Source: JALYNX01 sp040902845 (GTDB lineage Bacteria; Actinomycetota; Acidimicrobiia; Spongiisociales; ZC4RG35). From it: a stretch of DNA of 64,000 bases. The notes beneath the pieces were generated by a model. That model was given only the letters and a program-made list of their open reading frames with translations. It was not told the origin of the DNA and made no database searches. Location: NCBI GenBank assembly GCA_040902845.1, contig JBBDWM010000042.1, positions 171,356-235,355 on the forward strand. Direction: 5' to 3'. The translations under genes and the position numbers were made by a program. Below, piece by piece: positions 15,398-24,490 of the stretch (position 1 is its first letter; every line of letters starts with the position of its first letter).

Positions 15398-16405
15398 GTG
15401 ATCCTCGAAACACCTCGGCCCCGGAAGCGGGCGGTGGGCCGCTTTATTTGGCCGGTCCTCATCACCGCAGCCGCCCTGATCGCTGTCGCCGTGTCCGGCG
15501 CGGGTCGTGACACGCGCGCCGAACTGGAATATCTCGACAGCATCCAGGAACAGGCGGGCGCCCTCTCGACAAGAGGTGACGCCCTTCGAGACGTGATCTC
15601 ACGTCTCGCCCGAATCGACAGGACCGAATTGGTAACATTGATCGACGGGACCCGGGCCGACATCGCGGTCGGGCTCGAGCTGGTCGCCGAGGCGCCGCCG
15701 TCACCAACGTTGTTCGCAGTGAATGCTCTCTACCGCCAGGCTCTGGAGGCATGGGATGCCGGGATAGGCGGCTATGCATCGGGTCTTCTCGCCGCCGCCG
15801 ACGATGCCTCGAGCACGGTGGTGGTTGACAATATCGCCAACGCCCTTGTCGAGATTCGCAGCGGTGATCGTCTATATCTCGATCTGGTCGAGGAGATGGA
15901 CCGCCAGGATGTCCCCGACGCGGTGGCTCCGATGCCCGTGGTTGTCCTGATGCCGGCCAACGGTGAGCTCTTCAGCCTTTCCCAGGCCTATGTGGTGGCG
16001 GCGCGGTCGGCGAACAGTGGTTTGGCATTGCGGCCCGGTCTATCCGTGAGTCAGGTGACCACGGTTCCCGAATGGGAGGTGAATCCCTCCGATGAGGTCA
16101 TCCTGGGTGCCGCTGAGACCGTCACCTTCAATGTCGTGGTCTCCAATCTCGGCAACGTCATGAGCACGGTTGCCACATTGCGACTGGACCTGACCGGTGG
16201 GCCCGAGCCTGTGACGTTGGAACAACAAGTCGTCGTGCTCCAACCCGAGGCTATGACCACGGTTTCCTTCGCCGACGTGGTCGTGCAGCCGGGCGGGGAG
16301 TACGAGGTGACGGCGACCCTCGTTGGCGTCGCAGCGGACGTCGACCCGACGGACAATGACATAACGGTGGCTTTCACGGTGAGCGAGGGCGAGAGCTCCG
16401 GGTAG
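15398..16405 (+). CDS. Membrane-anchored extracytoplasmic protein, unknown function
   Basis: A 335-residue protein with one N-terminal membrane helix (about 17-33) and a long external part. The middle is helical (about 40-180). The C-terminal 110 residues form an Ig-like beta domain, with EVILGAAETVTFNVVVSNLGN and EYEVTATLVG, resembling CARDB-type domains. A GTG start is used. It lies just upstream of serS with 25 bases between, and may share a transcript. No enzyme motif is seen. Confidence 0.75.
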   Translation: MILETPRPRKRAVGRFIWPVLITAAALIAVAVSGAGRDTRAELEYLDSIQEQAGALSTRGDALRDVISRLARIDRTELVTLIDGTRADIAVGLELVAEAPPSPTLFAVNALYRQALEAWDAGIGGYASGLLAAADDASSTVVVDNIANALVEIRSGDRLYLDLVEEMDRQDVPDAVAPMPVVVLMPANGELFSLSQAYVVAARSANSGLALRPGLSVSQVTTVPEWEVNPSDEVILGAAETVTFNVVVSNLGNVMSTVATLRLDLTGGPEPVTLEQQVVVLQPEAMTTVSFADVVVQPGGEYEVTATLVGVAADVDPTDNDITVAFTVSEGESSG

Positions 16406-16430
16406 CCAGGCCGGTACCATCCGGCGCCGC

Positions 16431-17678
16431 ATGATCGACTCAAGACTGCTTCGAGAGGATCCGGACCTGATCCGTGAGTCGTTGAGTCGTCGTGGTTCCC
16501 CAATCGATCTCGATGCCCTGGTCGTCCTCGAAGCAGCCGTGCGAGCGAAACGTCAGGAGGCGGAGGGTCTACGAGCCCGCCAGAAGGAGGCGGGACGTCT
16601 CATCGCCACTCTGACCGGCACCCAGAAGGAGGCGGCGATCGCGGAGGTCGCGGAGTTGGCCGCTGCGGTCAAGGAGGCGACCACCGATGCCGATCGGCTC
16701 GCGGCAGAGTTCGATCAGGCCTTGCTCGCGGTCCCCAATCTGGTGGCCTCGGACGCTGCGGAGGGCCAAACCGAGGCCGATAGCCTCGAAATCAAGCGGG
16801 TGGGAAGCCCTCGACCGGACGGTCTCGATCACGCCGCTCTCGGAGAACAGCTCGACATCATCGACACCGCGCGTGGCGTCAAGGTCTCGGGCAGCAGGTT
16901 CGGCTACATCAAAGGCAAGGGAGCCATTCTCGAGTTCTCCCTGGTCCGCTGGGCGATGGACCACCTGGTGGAGGCAGGGTTCACCCCGATGATCCCCCCG
17001 GTTCTGGTTCGCGCGGAGGCCCTGGAAGGCACCGGGTTCTTCCCCGAGGCGCGGGAGCAGGTATACGAGGTCCCGAAGGACGAGTTGTTCCTGGTCGGTA
17101 CCTCCGAAGTCCCCCTTGCGGCCTATCACAGTGACGAGATTCTCGACGCAGGTGCCCTTCCGATGCGATACGCCGGTTTCTCCACCTGCTTCCGGCGTGA
17201 GGCCGGCACTTACGGCAAGGACACCGCAGGCATCTTCCGGGTTCATCAATTCGACAAGGTCGAGATGTTCGTTTTCACGGCACCGGAGGCTTCCCGCGAA
17301 GAGCATGACCGTCTTCTTGCCGTCGAGGAGACATTGGTTCAGGAGTTGGAGATCCCCTATCGGGTAGTGAACGTGGCTGCCGGTGACCTGGGAGCCTCGG
17401 CCGCCAAGAAGTACGACATCGAGGCCTGGTTTCCCGGTGAGCAGGCCTACCGCGAGATCACCTCATGTTCCAATACCACCGACTACCAGGCACGACGTCT
17501 CAAGGTGAGGATGAAGACCGAAGACGGCAACCAGGTGCTCCACACCCTGAACGGCACCGCGTGCGCGTTGGGCCGGACCATCATCGCCATCCTCGAGAAC
17601 CACCAGCGCCCGGACGGGTCGGTCGAGATCCCGGAGGCACTGCGCCGCTACACCGGTTTCGATCTGATCGAGCCGTGA
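16431..17678 (+). CDS. serS: Seryl-tRNA synthetase
   Basis: A 415-residue class II synthetase that charges tRNA-Ser (several tRNA-Ser genes lie within 18 kb). The N-terminal coiled-coil arm (about 30-100) is present. Motif 2 FRREAGTYGKDTAG and motif 3 GTACALGRTIIAILENHQ are intact, and length is normal. The TGA overlaps the next gene's GTG. Confidence 0.97.
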   Translation: MIDSRLLREDPDLIRESLSRRGSPIDLDALVVLEAAVRAKRQEAEGLRARQKEAGRLIATLTGTQKEAAIAEVAELAAAVKEATTDADRLAAEFDQALLAVPNLVASDAAEGQTEADSLEIKRVGSPRPDGLDHAALGEQLDIIDTARGVKVSGSRFGYIKGKGAILEFSLVRWAMDHLVEAGFTPMIPPVLVRAEALEGTGFFPEAREQVYEVPKDELFLVGTSEVPLAAYHSDEILDAGALPMRYAGFSTCFRREAGTYGKDTAGIFRVHQFDKVEMFVFTAPEASREEHDRLLAVEETLVQELEIPYRVVNVAAGDLGASAAKKYDIEAWFPGEQAYREITSCSNTTDYQARRLKVRMKTEDGNQVLHTLNGTACALGRTIIAILENHQRPDGSVEIPEALRRYTGFDLIEP

Positions 17679-18307
17679 GCGAGGCCTCCGACCCGATCTT
17701 TGCCCGGATCGCAGCCCGCTACGACAGGATCAACCGGATTCTTTCCCTGGGTCAGGAGCGAGCCTGGCGCCGGCGGGGGATCGACATGTTGAGCCCTGGG
17801 GTGGTGTTGGATCTTGGTTGCGGCACCGGTGACACCGACTTCGGGGGACGGAGGGTGATCGGCCTCGACCCCGTGATGGAGATGCTGGCCTTGAGCCGGG
17901 CCCCTGAGCGGGTGGTGGGTGCGGGGGAGCACCTTCCCTTTGGCGCCGGGACCGTCGACGGTGTGTTCAGCGGGTTCGTGTTCCGGAATCTCACCTCGGT
18001 GGAACAAACCCTGGCTGAGGTGCGTCGGGTGCTCCGCCCTGGGTGCACCGCAGTGGTGATCGACCTCTCCCGACCCCGCAACCCAATCCTCCGGGTGCTG
18101 CACCGTCTCGGGACTGCGGTGCTTCTCCCCTTGGTGGGGTTGGTCTTCGCCGGCGCCCCCCGTGAGTACTGGTACCTCCACAAGTCGCTCGGTGCGCTGC
18201 CCCCACCGGAGGTGCTGTTGACCGGTCACGGTCTCGTCCTGGAAGAGGTGTGGCGTGCCGGTCTTTTCGGTTTCGTCTACGGAGCAAGGCTCCGCAAACC
18301 CGGCTAA
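17675..18307 (+). CDS. menG: UbiE/MenG-type menaquinone methyltransferase
   Basis: A 210-residue SAM-dependent methyltransferase, probably acting on demethylmenaquinone. Motif I VVLDLGCGTGD, the second-strand VIGLD, the family phrase FVFRNL and EVRRVLRPGG-like RVLRPGC are visible. The stretch between motif I and VIGLD is about ten residues shorter than usual, and the total length is on the short side. The GTG at 17675 overlaps the serS stop (GTGA). Confidence 0.85.
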   Translation: MSEASDPIFARIAARYDRINRILSLGQERAWRRRGIDMLSPGVVLDLGCGTGDTDFGGRRVIGLDPVMEMLALSRAPERVVGAGEHLPFGAGTVDGVFSGFVFRNLTSVEQTLAEVRRVLRPGCTAVVIDLSRPRNPILRVLHRLGTAVLLPLVGLVFAGAPREYWYLHKSLGALPPPEVLLTGHGLVLEEVWRAGLFGFVYGARLRKPG

Positions 18308-18362
18308 GCACGCAATACGCAAAACGCAATACGCAATACGGTGAACGGTGAACGGTGAACGG
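18308..18362. repeat. Short tandem repeat tract
   Basis: Runs of ACGCAATACGCAAAACG-type units are followed by three GTGAACG units. The ACGCAATACG motif also appears, inverted, between the tRNA-Ser genes at 20509-20535 and 20680-20706. It is a lineage-specific intergenic repeat of unknown role. Confidence 0.55.
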
Positions 18363-18433
18363 CGAGCGAAGCGAGCATGATCGTGCCCCCGCCCTCGGGG
18401 CAGCGCGTACGTTGGTGACGATGGCCGCCAGCT

Positions 18434-18530
18434 CGGGTCAAGCCACCCTGCGTCACCCGGAACGATCCTCTTAGGGCTGCTTCCTTCCGGACCTGACCCA
18501 ATTCGCGGTGTTCCGCCGCGCAGGACCCAA
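18434..18530 (-). ncRNA. ffs: Small bacterial SRP RNA (4.5S)
   Basis: The minus strand contains the universally conserved domain IV core GGTCAGGTCCGGAAGGAAGC. Flanking arms GGGTCCTGCG and CGCAGGGTGG...GACCC pair to form the long hairpin. This RNA binds Ffh for membrane-protein targeting. The ends are set from pairing and may be off by several bases. Confidence 0.92.
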
Positions 18531-18726
18531 CCGTCAACGCCACGTATCCACCCTCAGGCCGGCGTCACGCCGCCCCTCGGGCGGGGAGTTCGGTCCCGCA
18601 TGTAGAGGGTTTCGGGTTCAGGGCACCCCTAGCGCCCCACCTAGCACGATCACTGGGAAGGCTACCGACGCCCGTTTCGTACAGCGAGATGGATGACTTG
18701 TCACGCCTGTTACCTTCGGTCGGCTG

Positions 18727-19887
18727 ATGTCCAAGAATCGGTACGGGCCCAACTTCGGGAAGATCTTCGTCGCGGCGCTGCTGCAGGAGATCTCTTTCGT
18801 CCTGCTGGTCCACTTTCCTGGCTACCTGGACGGCATGGGCGTCACCGAGTCGTTGATCGGAGTCCTTTATGCGGGGGCTGCGGTCCTGGGTCTCGCCTTT
18901 CGTCCCGCTTTGGGAAGGATCCTCGACCTCACCCATCGTCGGACGGTCCTGCTGGTCACCGGTCTGTTCAATGCTGCGGTGGTCCTCGCGCTGGCCACGA
19001 CCAGTGTCTGGGGGCCGTTGTTGTGGGGGTTGTTCCTCACCCAACGGGTTCTGCAGATCGCCCTTTTCACGACCATGCTCACCTACAGCGCTGACTCGCT
19101 GCCGATCGAGCACCGGACCCAGGGGTTGGCCCTGTTCGGTCTGTCCGGTCTTCTCCCCATTGCAGTCGGCGGAGTTGCGGGCGATCTGGTGATCGACGCC
19201 TTCGGGTTCGGTGCCTTGTTCGTGCTCTCTTCGACTGCCAGCGTCATCTCCTGGTTGCTGGTGTGGAGGCTCCCGATATTGCCCGTTCTCGGTCGCCGCC
19301 CCCGCCGCGGATTCTGGGCATCCCTTGCCCAACGAAATCTCCTGCCGTTGTGGTGGGTCACCCTCTTCTTCAGCATCGGACTGGAGACGTTGTTCACTTT
19401 CACCCGGACCTACGTGGACGAGCGCCAGATCGGGTCGACAGGGCTCTTCTTCGGGGTGTACGGGGTGACGGCCGCCACGATGAGGATTCTCGGTGGACGC
19501 CACTACGACCGAATCCCGCAGAGGCTGTTCGTGGTAAGCGCCCTCGTGTCCTACGGCTTCAGTCTGGGCATCTTGGCGCTGGCCGGTTCCGTCCCATTGT
19601 TGGTCACCGCGGCGATCTTCGGAGGTCTTGCCCATGGTGCGGTGTTCCCCATCCTCACCAGCCAGGTGGTAATCCGGGCTCGCACCGCCGAGAGAGGGTC
19701 GGCTATGGCCATATTCACGTCGATCTTCGATATCGCTTTGCTCGTTGCGGCTCCGGCGGTGGGCTTTCTCATCGATGGCTTCAACTACAAGGTGGCGTTT
19801 GGCTGCGTGGCGATCGCCCTCGGGTTGGGGGCGGTTGTCTATTCGATTTGGGATAGGCGTTTGGTCGCCGAGGCCGCCTTGGCCTAG
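18727..19887 (+). CDS. MFS transporter
   Basis: A 386-residue membrane protein with twelve hydrophobic helices in two halves. The loop 2-3 signature is weak (FRPALGRILDLTHRR), and a related segment GGRHYDRIPQR lies in the second half. The substrate is unknown. It converges with tadA, overlapping it by four bases. Confidence 0.88.
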   Translation: MSKNRYGPNFGKIFVAALLQEISFVLLVHFPGYLDGMGVTESLIGVLYAGAAVLGLAFRPALGRILDLTHRRTVLLVTGLFNAAVVLALATTSVWGPLLWGLFLTQRVLQIALFTTMLTYSADSLPIEHRTQGLALFGLSGLLPIAVGGVAGDLVIDAFGFGALFVLSSTASVISWLLVWRLPILPVLGRRPRRGFWASLAQRNLLPLWWVTLFFSIGLETLFTFTRTYVDERQIGSTGLFFGVYGVTAATMRILGGRHYDRIPQRLFVVSALVSYGFSLGILALAGSVPLLVTAAIFGGLAHGAVFPILTSQVVIRARTAERGSAMAIFTSIFDIALLVAAPAVGFLIDGFNYKVAFGCVAIALGLGAVVYSIWDRRLVAEAALA

Positions 19888-20354
19888 CGCCGGTCCTCGA
19901 AGAACTCGGTGAGCAGCTCGCCACACTCGTCGGCCAGCAGACCCTCGACGAGTTCGATGCGATGGTTGAGCCGTCGGTCCTGGGGGATGTTGTAGAGAGA
20001 CCAAGCGGCACCCGCCTTCGGATCTGGTGCCCCGTAGACGATGCGCTCGAGACGGGCCCACACCGCGGCGCCGGCGCACATCGGGCACGGTTCCAGGGTG
20101 ACCACCAGGGTGTGTCCATCGAGACGCCAGTCGCCAATGTCGCGGGCACGCCGCGAGAGCACCAGCATCTCGGCGTGGGCGGTGGGGTCGGACAGCTCTT
20201 CCCGACGGTTGTGATCGAGGGCCACCGTCTCGCCTCCGGGGTCGAGAAGCACGGCACCGACGGGCACCTCACCGGCCTGCCCGGCTTGGGCAGCGGCGAC
20301 GAGGGCAGCCCTCATCGGTGCGAGGTAGTCGGAGATGGGAATGGGTTCAGACAC
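19884..20354 (-). CDS. tadA: tRNA-specific adenosine deaminase
   Basis: A 156-residue zinc deaminase that converts A34 to inosine in tRNA-Arg(ACG). The zinc ligands are in HAEM and PCPMCAGA, and EVPVGAVL is conserved. Length is typical. Its substrate tRNA-Arg(ACG) appears in this window only as 5' half copies (45.2 and 57.4 kb). Confidence 0.95.
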   Translation of the reverse strand: MSEPIPISDYLAPMRAALVAAAQAGQAGEVPVGAVLLDPGGETVALDHNRREELSDPTAHAEMLVLSRRARDIGDWRLDGHTLVVTLEPCPMCAGAAVWARLERIVYGAPDPKAGAAWSLYNIPQDRRLNHRIELVEGLLADECGELLTEFFEDRR

Positions 20355-20402
20355 AGTCGTGGATTATCCTTTGCCAACCTGCCTGGTCTGGCGGGGTCTC
20401 CA

Positions 20403-20493
20403 GGAGGGATCGCATAGTCTGGTCTAGTGCGCGGCACTGGAAATGCCGTTGGGGGTTTACGCTCCCTCGAGGGTTCAAATCCCTCTCCCTCCG
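20403..20493 (+). tRNA. tRNA-Ser(GGA)
   Basis: Acceptor GGAGGGA pairs with TCCCTCC. The anticodon stem CGGCA/TGCCG encloses CTGGAAA, giving anticodon GGA. A long class II variable arm is present; no CCA is encoded. Confidence 0.95.
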
Positions 20494-20508
20494 CCCGCGC
20501 CGCCGCTG

Positions 20509-20535
20509 TACGTTTTGCGTAATACGTATGACGTA
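20509..20535. repeat. Intergenic repeat, copy A
   Basis: TACGTTTTGCGTAATACG plus ATGACGTA lies 15 bases after tRNA-Ser(GGA). It is partly self-complementary and related to the next spacer and to 18308-18340. Confidence 0.45.
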
Positions 20536-20559
20536 GAACGGCGGTGGGGAGCACCGTTC

Positions 20560-20650
20560 GGAGGGGTCGCATAGGCCGGTCTAGTGCGCGGCACTCGAAA
20601 TGCCGTAGGGGGCTGACGCCTCCTCGAGGGTTCGAATCCCTCCCCCTCCG
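20560..20650 (+). tRNA. tRNA-Ser(CGA)
   Basis: Acceptor GGAGGGG pairs with CCCCTCC. The stem CGGCA/TGCCG encloses CTCGAAA, giving anticodon CGA. A class II variable arm is present and no CCA is encoded. It is closely similar to the preceding tRNA-Ser, which suggests duplication. Confidence 0.95.
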
Positions 20651-20679
20651 CGAAGCGTCGCTGCAGGCGGCGCCCGTTG

Positions 20680-20706
20680 TACGTTTCACATATTGCGTAT
20701 GACGCA
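20680..20706. repeat. Intergenic repeat, copy B
   Basis: TACGTTTCACATATTGCG plus TATGACGCA lies 30 bases after tRNA-Ser(CGA), in the same place as copy A relative to the preceding tRNA. Confidence 0.4.
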
Positions 20707-20729
20707 CCACAGCGGTGCGGGCACCGTCT

Positions 20730-20775
20730 GGAGGGGTGGCCGAGTGGTCGAAGGCGACGGTCTTGAAAACCGTTG
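20730..20775 (+). pseudogene. tRNA-Ser(UGA) 5' half with left attachment core
   Basis: GGAGGGG acceptor, D arm and the complete anticodon arm (ACGGT-CTTGAAA-ACCGT, anticodon TGA) are present, then tRNA homology stops at 20775. The 20 bases at 20756-20775 are identical to 32449-32468 in the intact tRNA-Ser(UGA). This is the host half left behind when the element integrated. Confidence 0.85.
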
Positions 20776-21054
20776 AAAGGCCTTCTCGCTCTGCCGCTCT
20801 CCTCGCTAATCAGCTCTTCGACCAGGTCTTTTGCTTTCTCAGCGTTTCGCGTCATTTTGCGCCATTTCACCCCGGCTGCGGCCCAGGTGCGGCCCAACGT
20901 TCGGAGGCGGGCTCCACGGGCCGACGAGTCATGAGGGGCAAGCGGCCGCGTGTCGGCGGCACGATGTCGGACGGGGATCGACCAGGTTGACGGAACCCGA
21001 CCGTCGACTTTGGCGAAACAATGTCAAGAGTCCACGACTGCGAGGAGGATGACG

Positions 21055-21372
21055 ATGCGAAGATATGCGGCATTGGTAGTGCTCGTCTTGGTGCTGGCCT
21101 TGGCTAGTCCGGCGTCTGCGTCGGTCTGGGACTTCGGAACGACGAGTTGCGGGCTTCATCTCGTGGGTATACGTTCTTACTCGACGTACAGCACTTATCA
21201 TTTCGTCCTCGAACCGAGTTACTACGAAACGGGATCTTGGAACAACGGTGCGACCTGGAAGGTCAGAACGTCACTGACGAACCATTACAACAACGTGGAA
21301 TGGGGAGTCGAGGTCGTCGGTGGCTCCCTCAACGACCCGGGAACCTACGGGTACTGCACGTCCTACGGGTAG
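21055..21372 (+). CDS. Small secreted two-cysteine peptide A
   Basis: A 105-residue precursor with a clear signal peptide (RRY, hydrophobic core, ASPASA-S). The mature part of about 83 residues contains two cysteines, in TTSCGLHLVG near its start and YGYCTSYG at its end. It shares the CGL(H/L) start and the C-x2-YG end with the peptides at 26205 and 27177. GAGGAGG lies six bases before ATG 21055. It is followed 15 bases later by a lipoprotein. It is probably exported by Sec; function could be bacteriocin-like, but no family was recognised. Confidence 0.8.
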   Translation: MRRYAALVVLVLVLALASPASASVWDFGTTSCGLHLVGIRSYSTYSTYHFVLEPSYYETGSWNNGATWKVRTSLTNHYNNVEWGVEVVGGSLNDPGTYGYCTSYG

Positions 21373-21387
21373 GCGCGGTCCCCACCG

Positions 21388-21981
21388 ATGAGGCTTCGGC
21401 CACCTCTTGCTATCAGTTTGCTGGTGGTGCTTGCCTCGGCCTGCTCCAACGCGGCGACTGAATCCACGGCGTCCTCGCCCGACACGAGTACCTCGGTGGC
21501 GTCGGGTCCTCCTCGTCAGGCCGGAGGTTCAAGCGTGGCCCCCATCACTGGCTATGGCGACTTCTCAAACGTTTCCTCCTGGGAGGTCGATTGGATCGAG
21601 GTCACCGCCCTTCAGGCCGAATGCGCCAACGACAATGGAATCCCAGTGCGAGTCATACCTCCTGGTGACGGATTGACCTACGAGGAAGTCCCGCTGGATC
21701 AGCACCAGACGGCTCGTGCAGTAGTCGAAGCCTGCCTCGCCGGTCTTAACCTGCCCGACCCCGTCCCTCCTTCCCGGGAGCAAATGGAGGAGGTCTATAA
21801 CGCGCTCATCGCCACGAAGCGATGTCTTGAGGGCGAGGGTTACACAATCGCGCCCCCGCCGGCACTGGAGACCTTCATCGAGGGCTACATCGCGTCTGGA
21901 ACGTGGCATCCCTATAACTCGCTGCCGGACCTTCCTCAGGAGGAGTGGGAGCGTCTCAATGCGGTCTGTCCGCAGCCGTGA
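21388..21981 (+). CDS. Lipoprotein A of a paralogous family
   Basis: A 197-residue lipoprotein with lipobox LASAC (Cys at about 19), a low-complexity Ser/Thr linker and a folded C-terminal domain. The motif set AVVEACL, RCLEGEGYTIAPPPALETFIE, then W-H-PY-x-L is shared with the proteins at 22120, 25659 and 26632. Conserved cysteines suggest disulfides. Its position directly after a secreted peptide would suit an immunity or receptor role, as inference. Confidence 0.78.
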   Translation: MRLRPPLAISLLVVLASACSNAATESTASSPDTSTSVASGPPRQAGGSSVAPITGYGDFSNVSSWEVDWIEVTALQAECANDNGIPVRVIPPGDGLTYEEVPLDQHQTARAVVEACLAGLNLPDPVPPSREQMEEVYNALIATKRCLEGEGYTIAPPPALETFIEGYIASGTWHPYNSLPDLPQEEWERLNAVCPQP

Positions 21982-22119
21982 ACTGTTGGGGATGTGAGGG
22001 TTTGCTTCCTGACGCTCCGCCGCCATTGCATGCTCGGTGGCCCATGCGCGTGCGCGGTAGTGGGAAGTAGCGCGGCTCCGTCGGCGAAGAGAAGAGCAGC
22101 TAGAAACCCCGGGCACGCG

Positions 22120-22761
22120 ATGAGAACAAGCCGTCTCACAGTCTGCAGCTATGCGGCCGCGGTCTGTCTTGTACTTGGCAGTTGTGGTGGCGCTGAGCCG
22201 GTGTCTGACGAAGACTTGGCCAGCGCCACCGAACGCCTACGACCGAGGCTCACGGGGGTCGAAATGGACGACTTCATCGAGTCATGTCTTCATGACAACG
22301 CCGTCGTCTCATATAGCCGCTCCCCCAACGGCGAGGGATTCTTCGGAGAAGGAGTGACTGAGCGAGACGAGCAGGTGATGGAGGAATGTACGAGATTGCT
22401 CTTCGAGAAGCATCCGAACCCACCCGAGCCGGCCACGGATGCGGAGTTCATGGCGCTGTACCGCCTGTACGCGCGGTCCGTCGATTGCTTGAGAGGTTTG
22501 GGACTCGACGTCAACCAGCCGTCGTTCGAAACGTATCGCGACGAAGGGGGCGCATGGTCTCCTTACGGAAGCCTGCCCGAGCCCCAATCGGCGGAGGAGT
22601 GGGAGCGATGGAACGCTCTGTGTCCCCAAGACCCGTGGGCTTACGAGTCTGATGTCGGATCCGTCCAGTTCGGGATGAGTGCTTTCACTGCCAAGAGTCG
22701 AAGAAGGACCCATTGGATTCGGGCAAGTAGCGCGCAGACCGGCCACTCACGGGATGCGTAG
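22120..22761 (+). CDS. Lipoprotein B of the same family
   Basis: A 213-residue lipoprotein with lipobox LVLGSC. The shared motifs appear as SVDCLRGLGLDVNQPSFETY and AWSPYGSLPEP, then W-x-R-W-NALCPQ. It has a 40-residue C-terminal extension not seen in the paralogues, whose end overlaps the convergent permease gene by 15 bases. It has no peptide gene directly before it, unlike the other three. Confidence 0.75.
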   Translation: MRTSRLTVCSYAAAVCLVLGSCGGAEPVSDEDLASATERLRPRLTGVEMDDFIESCLHDNAVVSYSRSPNGEGFFGEGVTERDEQVMEECTRLLFEKHPNPPEPATDAEFMALYRLYARSVDCLRGLGLDVNQPSFETYRDEGGAWSPYGSLPEPQSAEEWERWNALCPQDPWAYESDVGSVQFGMSAFTAKSRRRTHWIRASSAQTGHSRDA

Positions 22762-23871
22762 GACCTTCACAGGGTTGCGATAGGCAGCGATCAGGGCCGG
22801 CACCGAGGTGCCTAGCACCACGGTCGCGACCGTGAGAACCCCGACCGCGACGGTGAACTCGAGGTCGGGTAGGCCCCCCGTGAGGTTCAGGACTACCAAC
22901 CCACCTGCGATGCATCCAAATACCGTGCCGATCAGGGCCACCAGGGCGTTCTGGACGCCGACCAAACCAACGATCGTGCCACGGGAAGCGCCTAGAGCGC
23001 GGCGCCTCCCAAAGTCCTGCCGGCGCATGGTGACCGAGCTGTACACCACTAGCACGACGAGGATGAGCCCGACCCCGAGAGCCGTCAATACCAGCCGGCG
23101 GCTGAATTGCCCCAGTTCACCCGCTACTGCGGCGCGAACGTCGGCAAGTGTCTGGGATGTCTCGAAGCGGATTGCGGTCGAGTCCTCGGCACCGAGCAGG
23201 TCAGCCAATGCTGACGTCAGCGGCTCAACTTGGGCCGGAGTCGTGGCCAGAGCGTGAACTGAACGAAGTGTGGCCCTGGCCAACTGTTCCACCGTGGGTC
23301 TGGCCAGAATGCTGGTGTTGAGTGGAGCCAACGCGTCGCCGGCCGTGAAACCGCCGACGATTGCCAGCTGGGTGTCTCCGATGTCAACCGACCCGATCGG
23401 GACGTCGAGTCCCAGTGTGGTTTGCGCTTCGGAGCCCACTAGCGCCTCCCCCGGCTGAGGATGGCGACCATTGATCTCGACCTCGGGCGGCAGGTCGCCC
23501 CACCAATAGCGGATAGCGACGGGGGCGCCGCTCGGTCCGATGGCACTGTTCCTCCCGTCTGCGGCGTAGCCGAGCCCGATGACCCAGGTAACCGACGTAA
23601 GGCTGCCGAGGCGATCTACGGCCTCGGGTGGAATCTTGCCGGTGCCTTGGTCGTCGATGGCGGAGACCAGGCGGGTCCCTGCCTCGTCGATTCGGCTCAG
23701 TACGTCCTGCTCTGCCCTCACCGTCTGACCGGTGGTGGCGACGATGAAACCGGAGATGGAAGCGACGATGAGCACGGTTATGGCGGTAACCACAGGAAGG
23801 GAGAAGGCGATGCGCCATGCCTCGGAGATCAGCCCACCTAACCACAGTCGCGGTTCAGAGGGCGAGGACAC
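22747..23871 (-). CDS. FtsX/MacB-type ABC transporter permease
   Basis: A permease of about 374 residues with one N-terminal membrane helix, a large extracytoplasmic domain and three C-terminal helices, the MacB/LolCE layout. RRQDFGRRRALGASRGTIVGL is the typical cytoplasmic loop. An in-frame ATG at 23940 would overlap the ATPase gene by 86 bases, so GTG 23871 is preferred. Together with the ATPase and adaptor it forms a MacAB-like exporter, possibly for the peptides around it. Confidence 0.85.
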   Translation of the reverse strand: MSSPSEPRLWLGGLISEAWRIAFSLPVVTAITVLIVASISGFIVATTGQTVRAEQDVLSRIDEAGTRLVSAIDDQGTGKIPPEAVDRLGSLTSVTWVIGLGYAADGRNSAIGPSGAPVAIRYWWGDLPPEVEINGRHPQPGEALVGSEAQTTLGLDVPIGSVDIGDTQLAIVGGFTAGDALAPLNTSILARPTVEQLARATLRSVHALATTPAQVEPLTSALADLLGAEDSTAIRFETSQTLADVRAAVAGELGQFSRRLVLTALGVGLILVVLVVYSSVTMRRQDFGRRRALGASRGTIVGLVGVQNALVALIGTVFGCIAGGLVVLNLTGGLPDLEFTVAVGVLTVATVVLGTSVPALIAAYRNPVKVLRIP

Positions 23872-24490
23872 GGTCTGACCGATCGAGAATACGGGGATCG
23901 TGGCTGGCGATGACCACGGTTGCGCCTTTGGAGGCAGCATCGCTCAACTCATCGAGGACAATGTCCGCTGAGTCGATGTCGAGGTTGCCCGTCGGCTCAT
24001 CGGCCAGAATCACCTGTGGGTTCTTGATGAGAGCGCGACACAGACCAACACGTTGGGCTTGCCCGCCTGACACTTCGCCTGGCTTGTGGTCTTCTCGCAG
24101 GGTCACGTTCAGCCGATCAAGAAGCACCCGGGCGCGCTCATTCGCTTCAGGACGGTGAAGACCCGCATACAGCCCGCCTTCGGCCACATTGTCCAGGACC
24201 GATCGGGTCGGGTCGAGGGCTGCATCTTGGAAGACGAAACCGATCCAACCTGCTCGGAGTCGGGAGCGCTCTCTATCAGACAGCAGATTGGCAGCGGTGC
24301 CGGCGATTCTGACCACACCCGCGCTGGGCGTCAGCAGCAGTCCCAGAAGGTACAGGAGTGTTGACTTCCCCCGCCCCGATGGTCCGGTCACAACAGAAAC
24401 CGACCCCGACGTGAACTCGTAGTCCAAGCCCGCAAACAACTCCTCTCCCTGGGGTCCATAGCGGAACTCGATGGACTCGACGCTGATCAC
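23855..24490 (-). CDS. ABC transporter ATPase (LolD/MacB class)
   Basis: A 211-residue nucleotide-binding subunit. Walker A is GPSGRGKST (Arg in place of the more common Ser or Cys), signature SGGQAQRVGL, Walker B VILADEPTGNLD and H-loop ASHDPR. It is slightly short at the C terminus. The start overlaps the upstream adaptor stop by four bases. Confidence 0.93.
   Translation of the reverse strand: MISVESIEFRYGPQGEELFAGLDYEFTSGSVSVVTGPSGRGKSTLLYLLGLLLTPSAGVVRIAGTAANLLSDRERSRLRAGWIGFVFQDAALDPTRSVLDNVAEGGLYAGLHRPEANERARVLLDRLNVTLREDHKPGEVSGGQAQRVGLCRALIKNPQVILADEPTGNLDIDSADIVLDELSDAASKGATVVIASHDPRILDRSDRVLAL

Noticed and set aside
18565..20088. 507-codon open frame antisense to the MFS gene
   Set aside because: Shadow of a strong membrane-protein gene; low-complexity Glu/Gln/Arg content and no start site or family.
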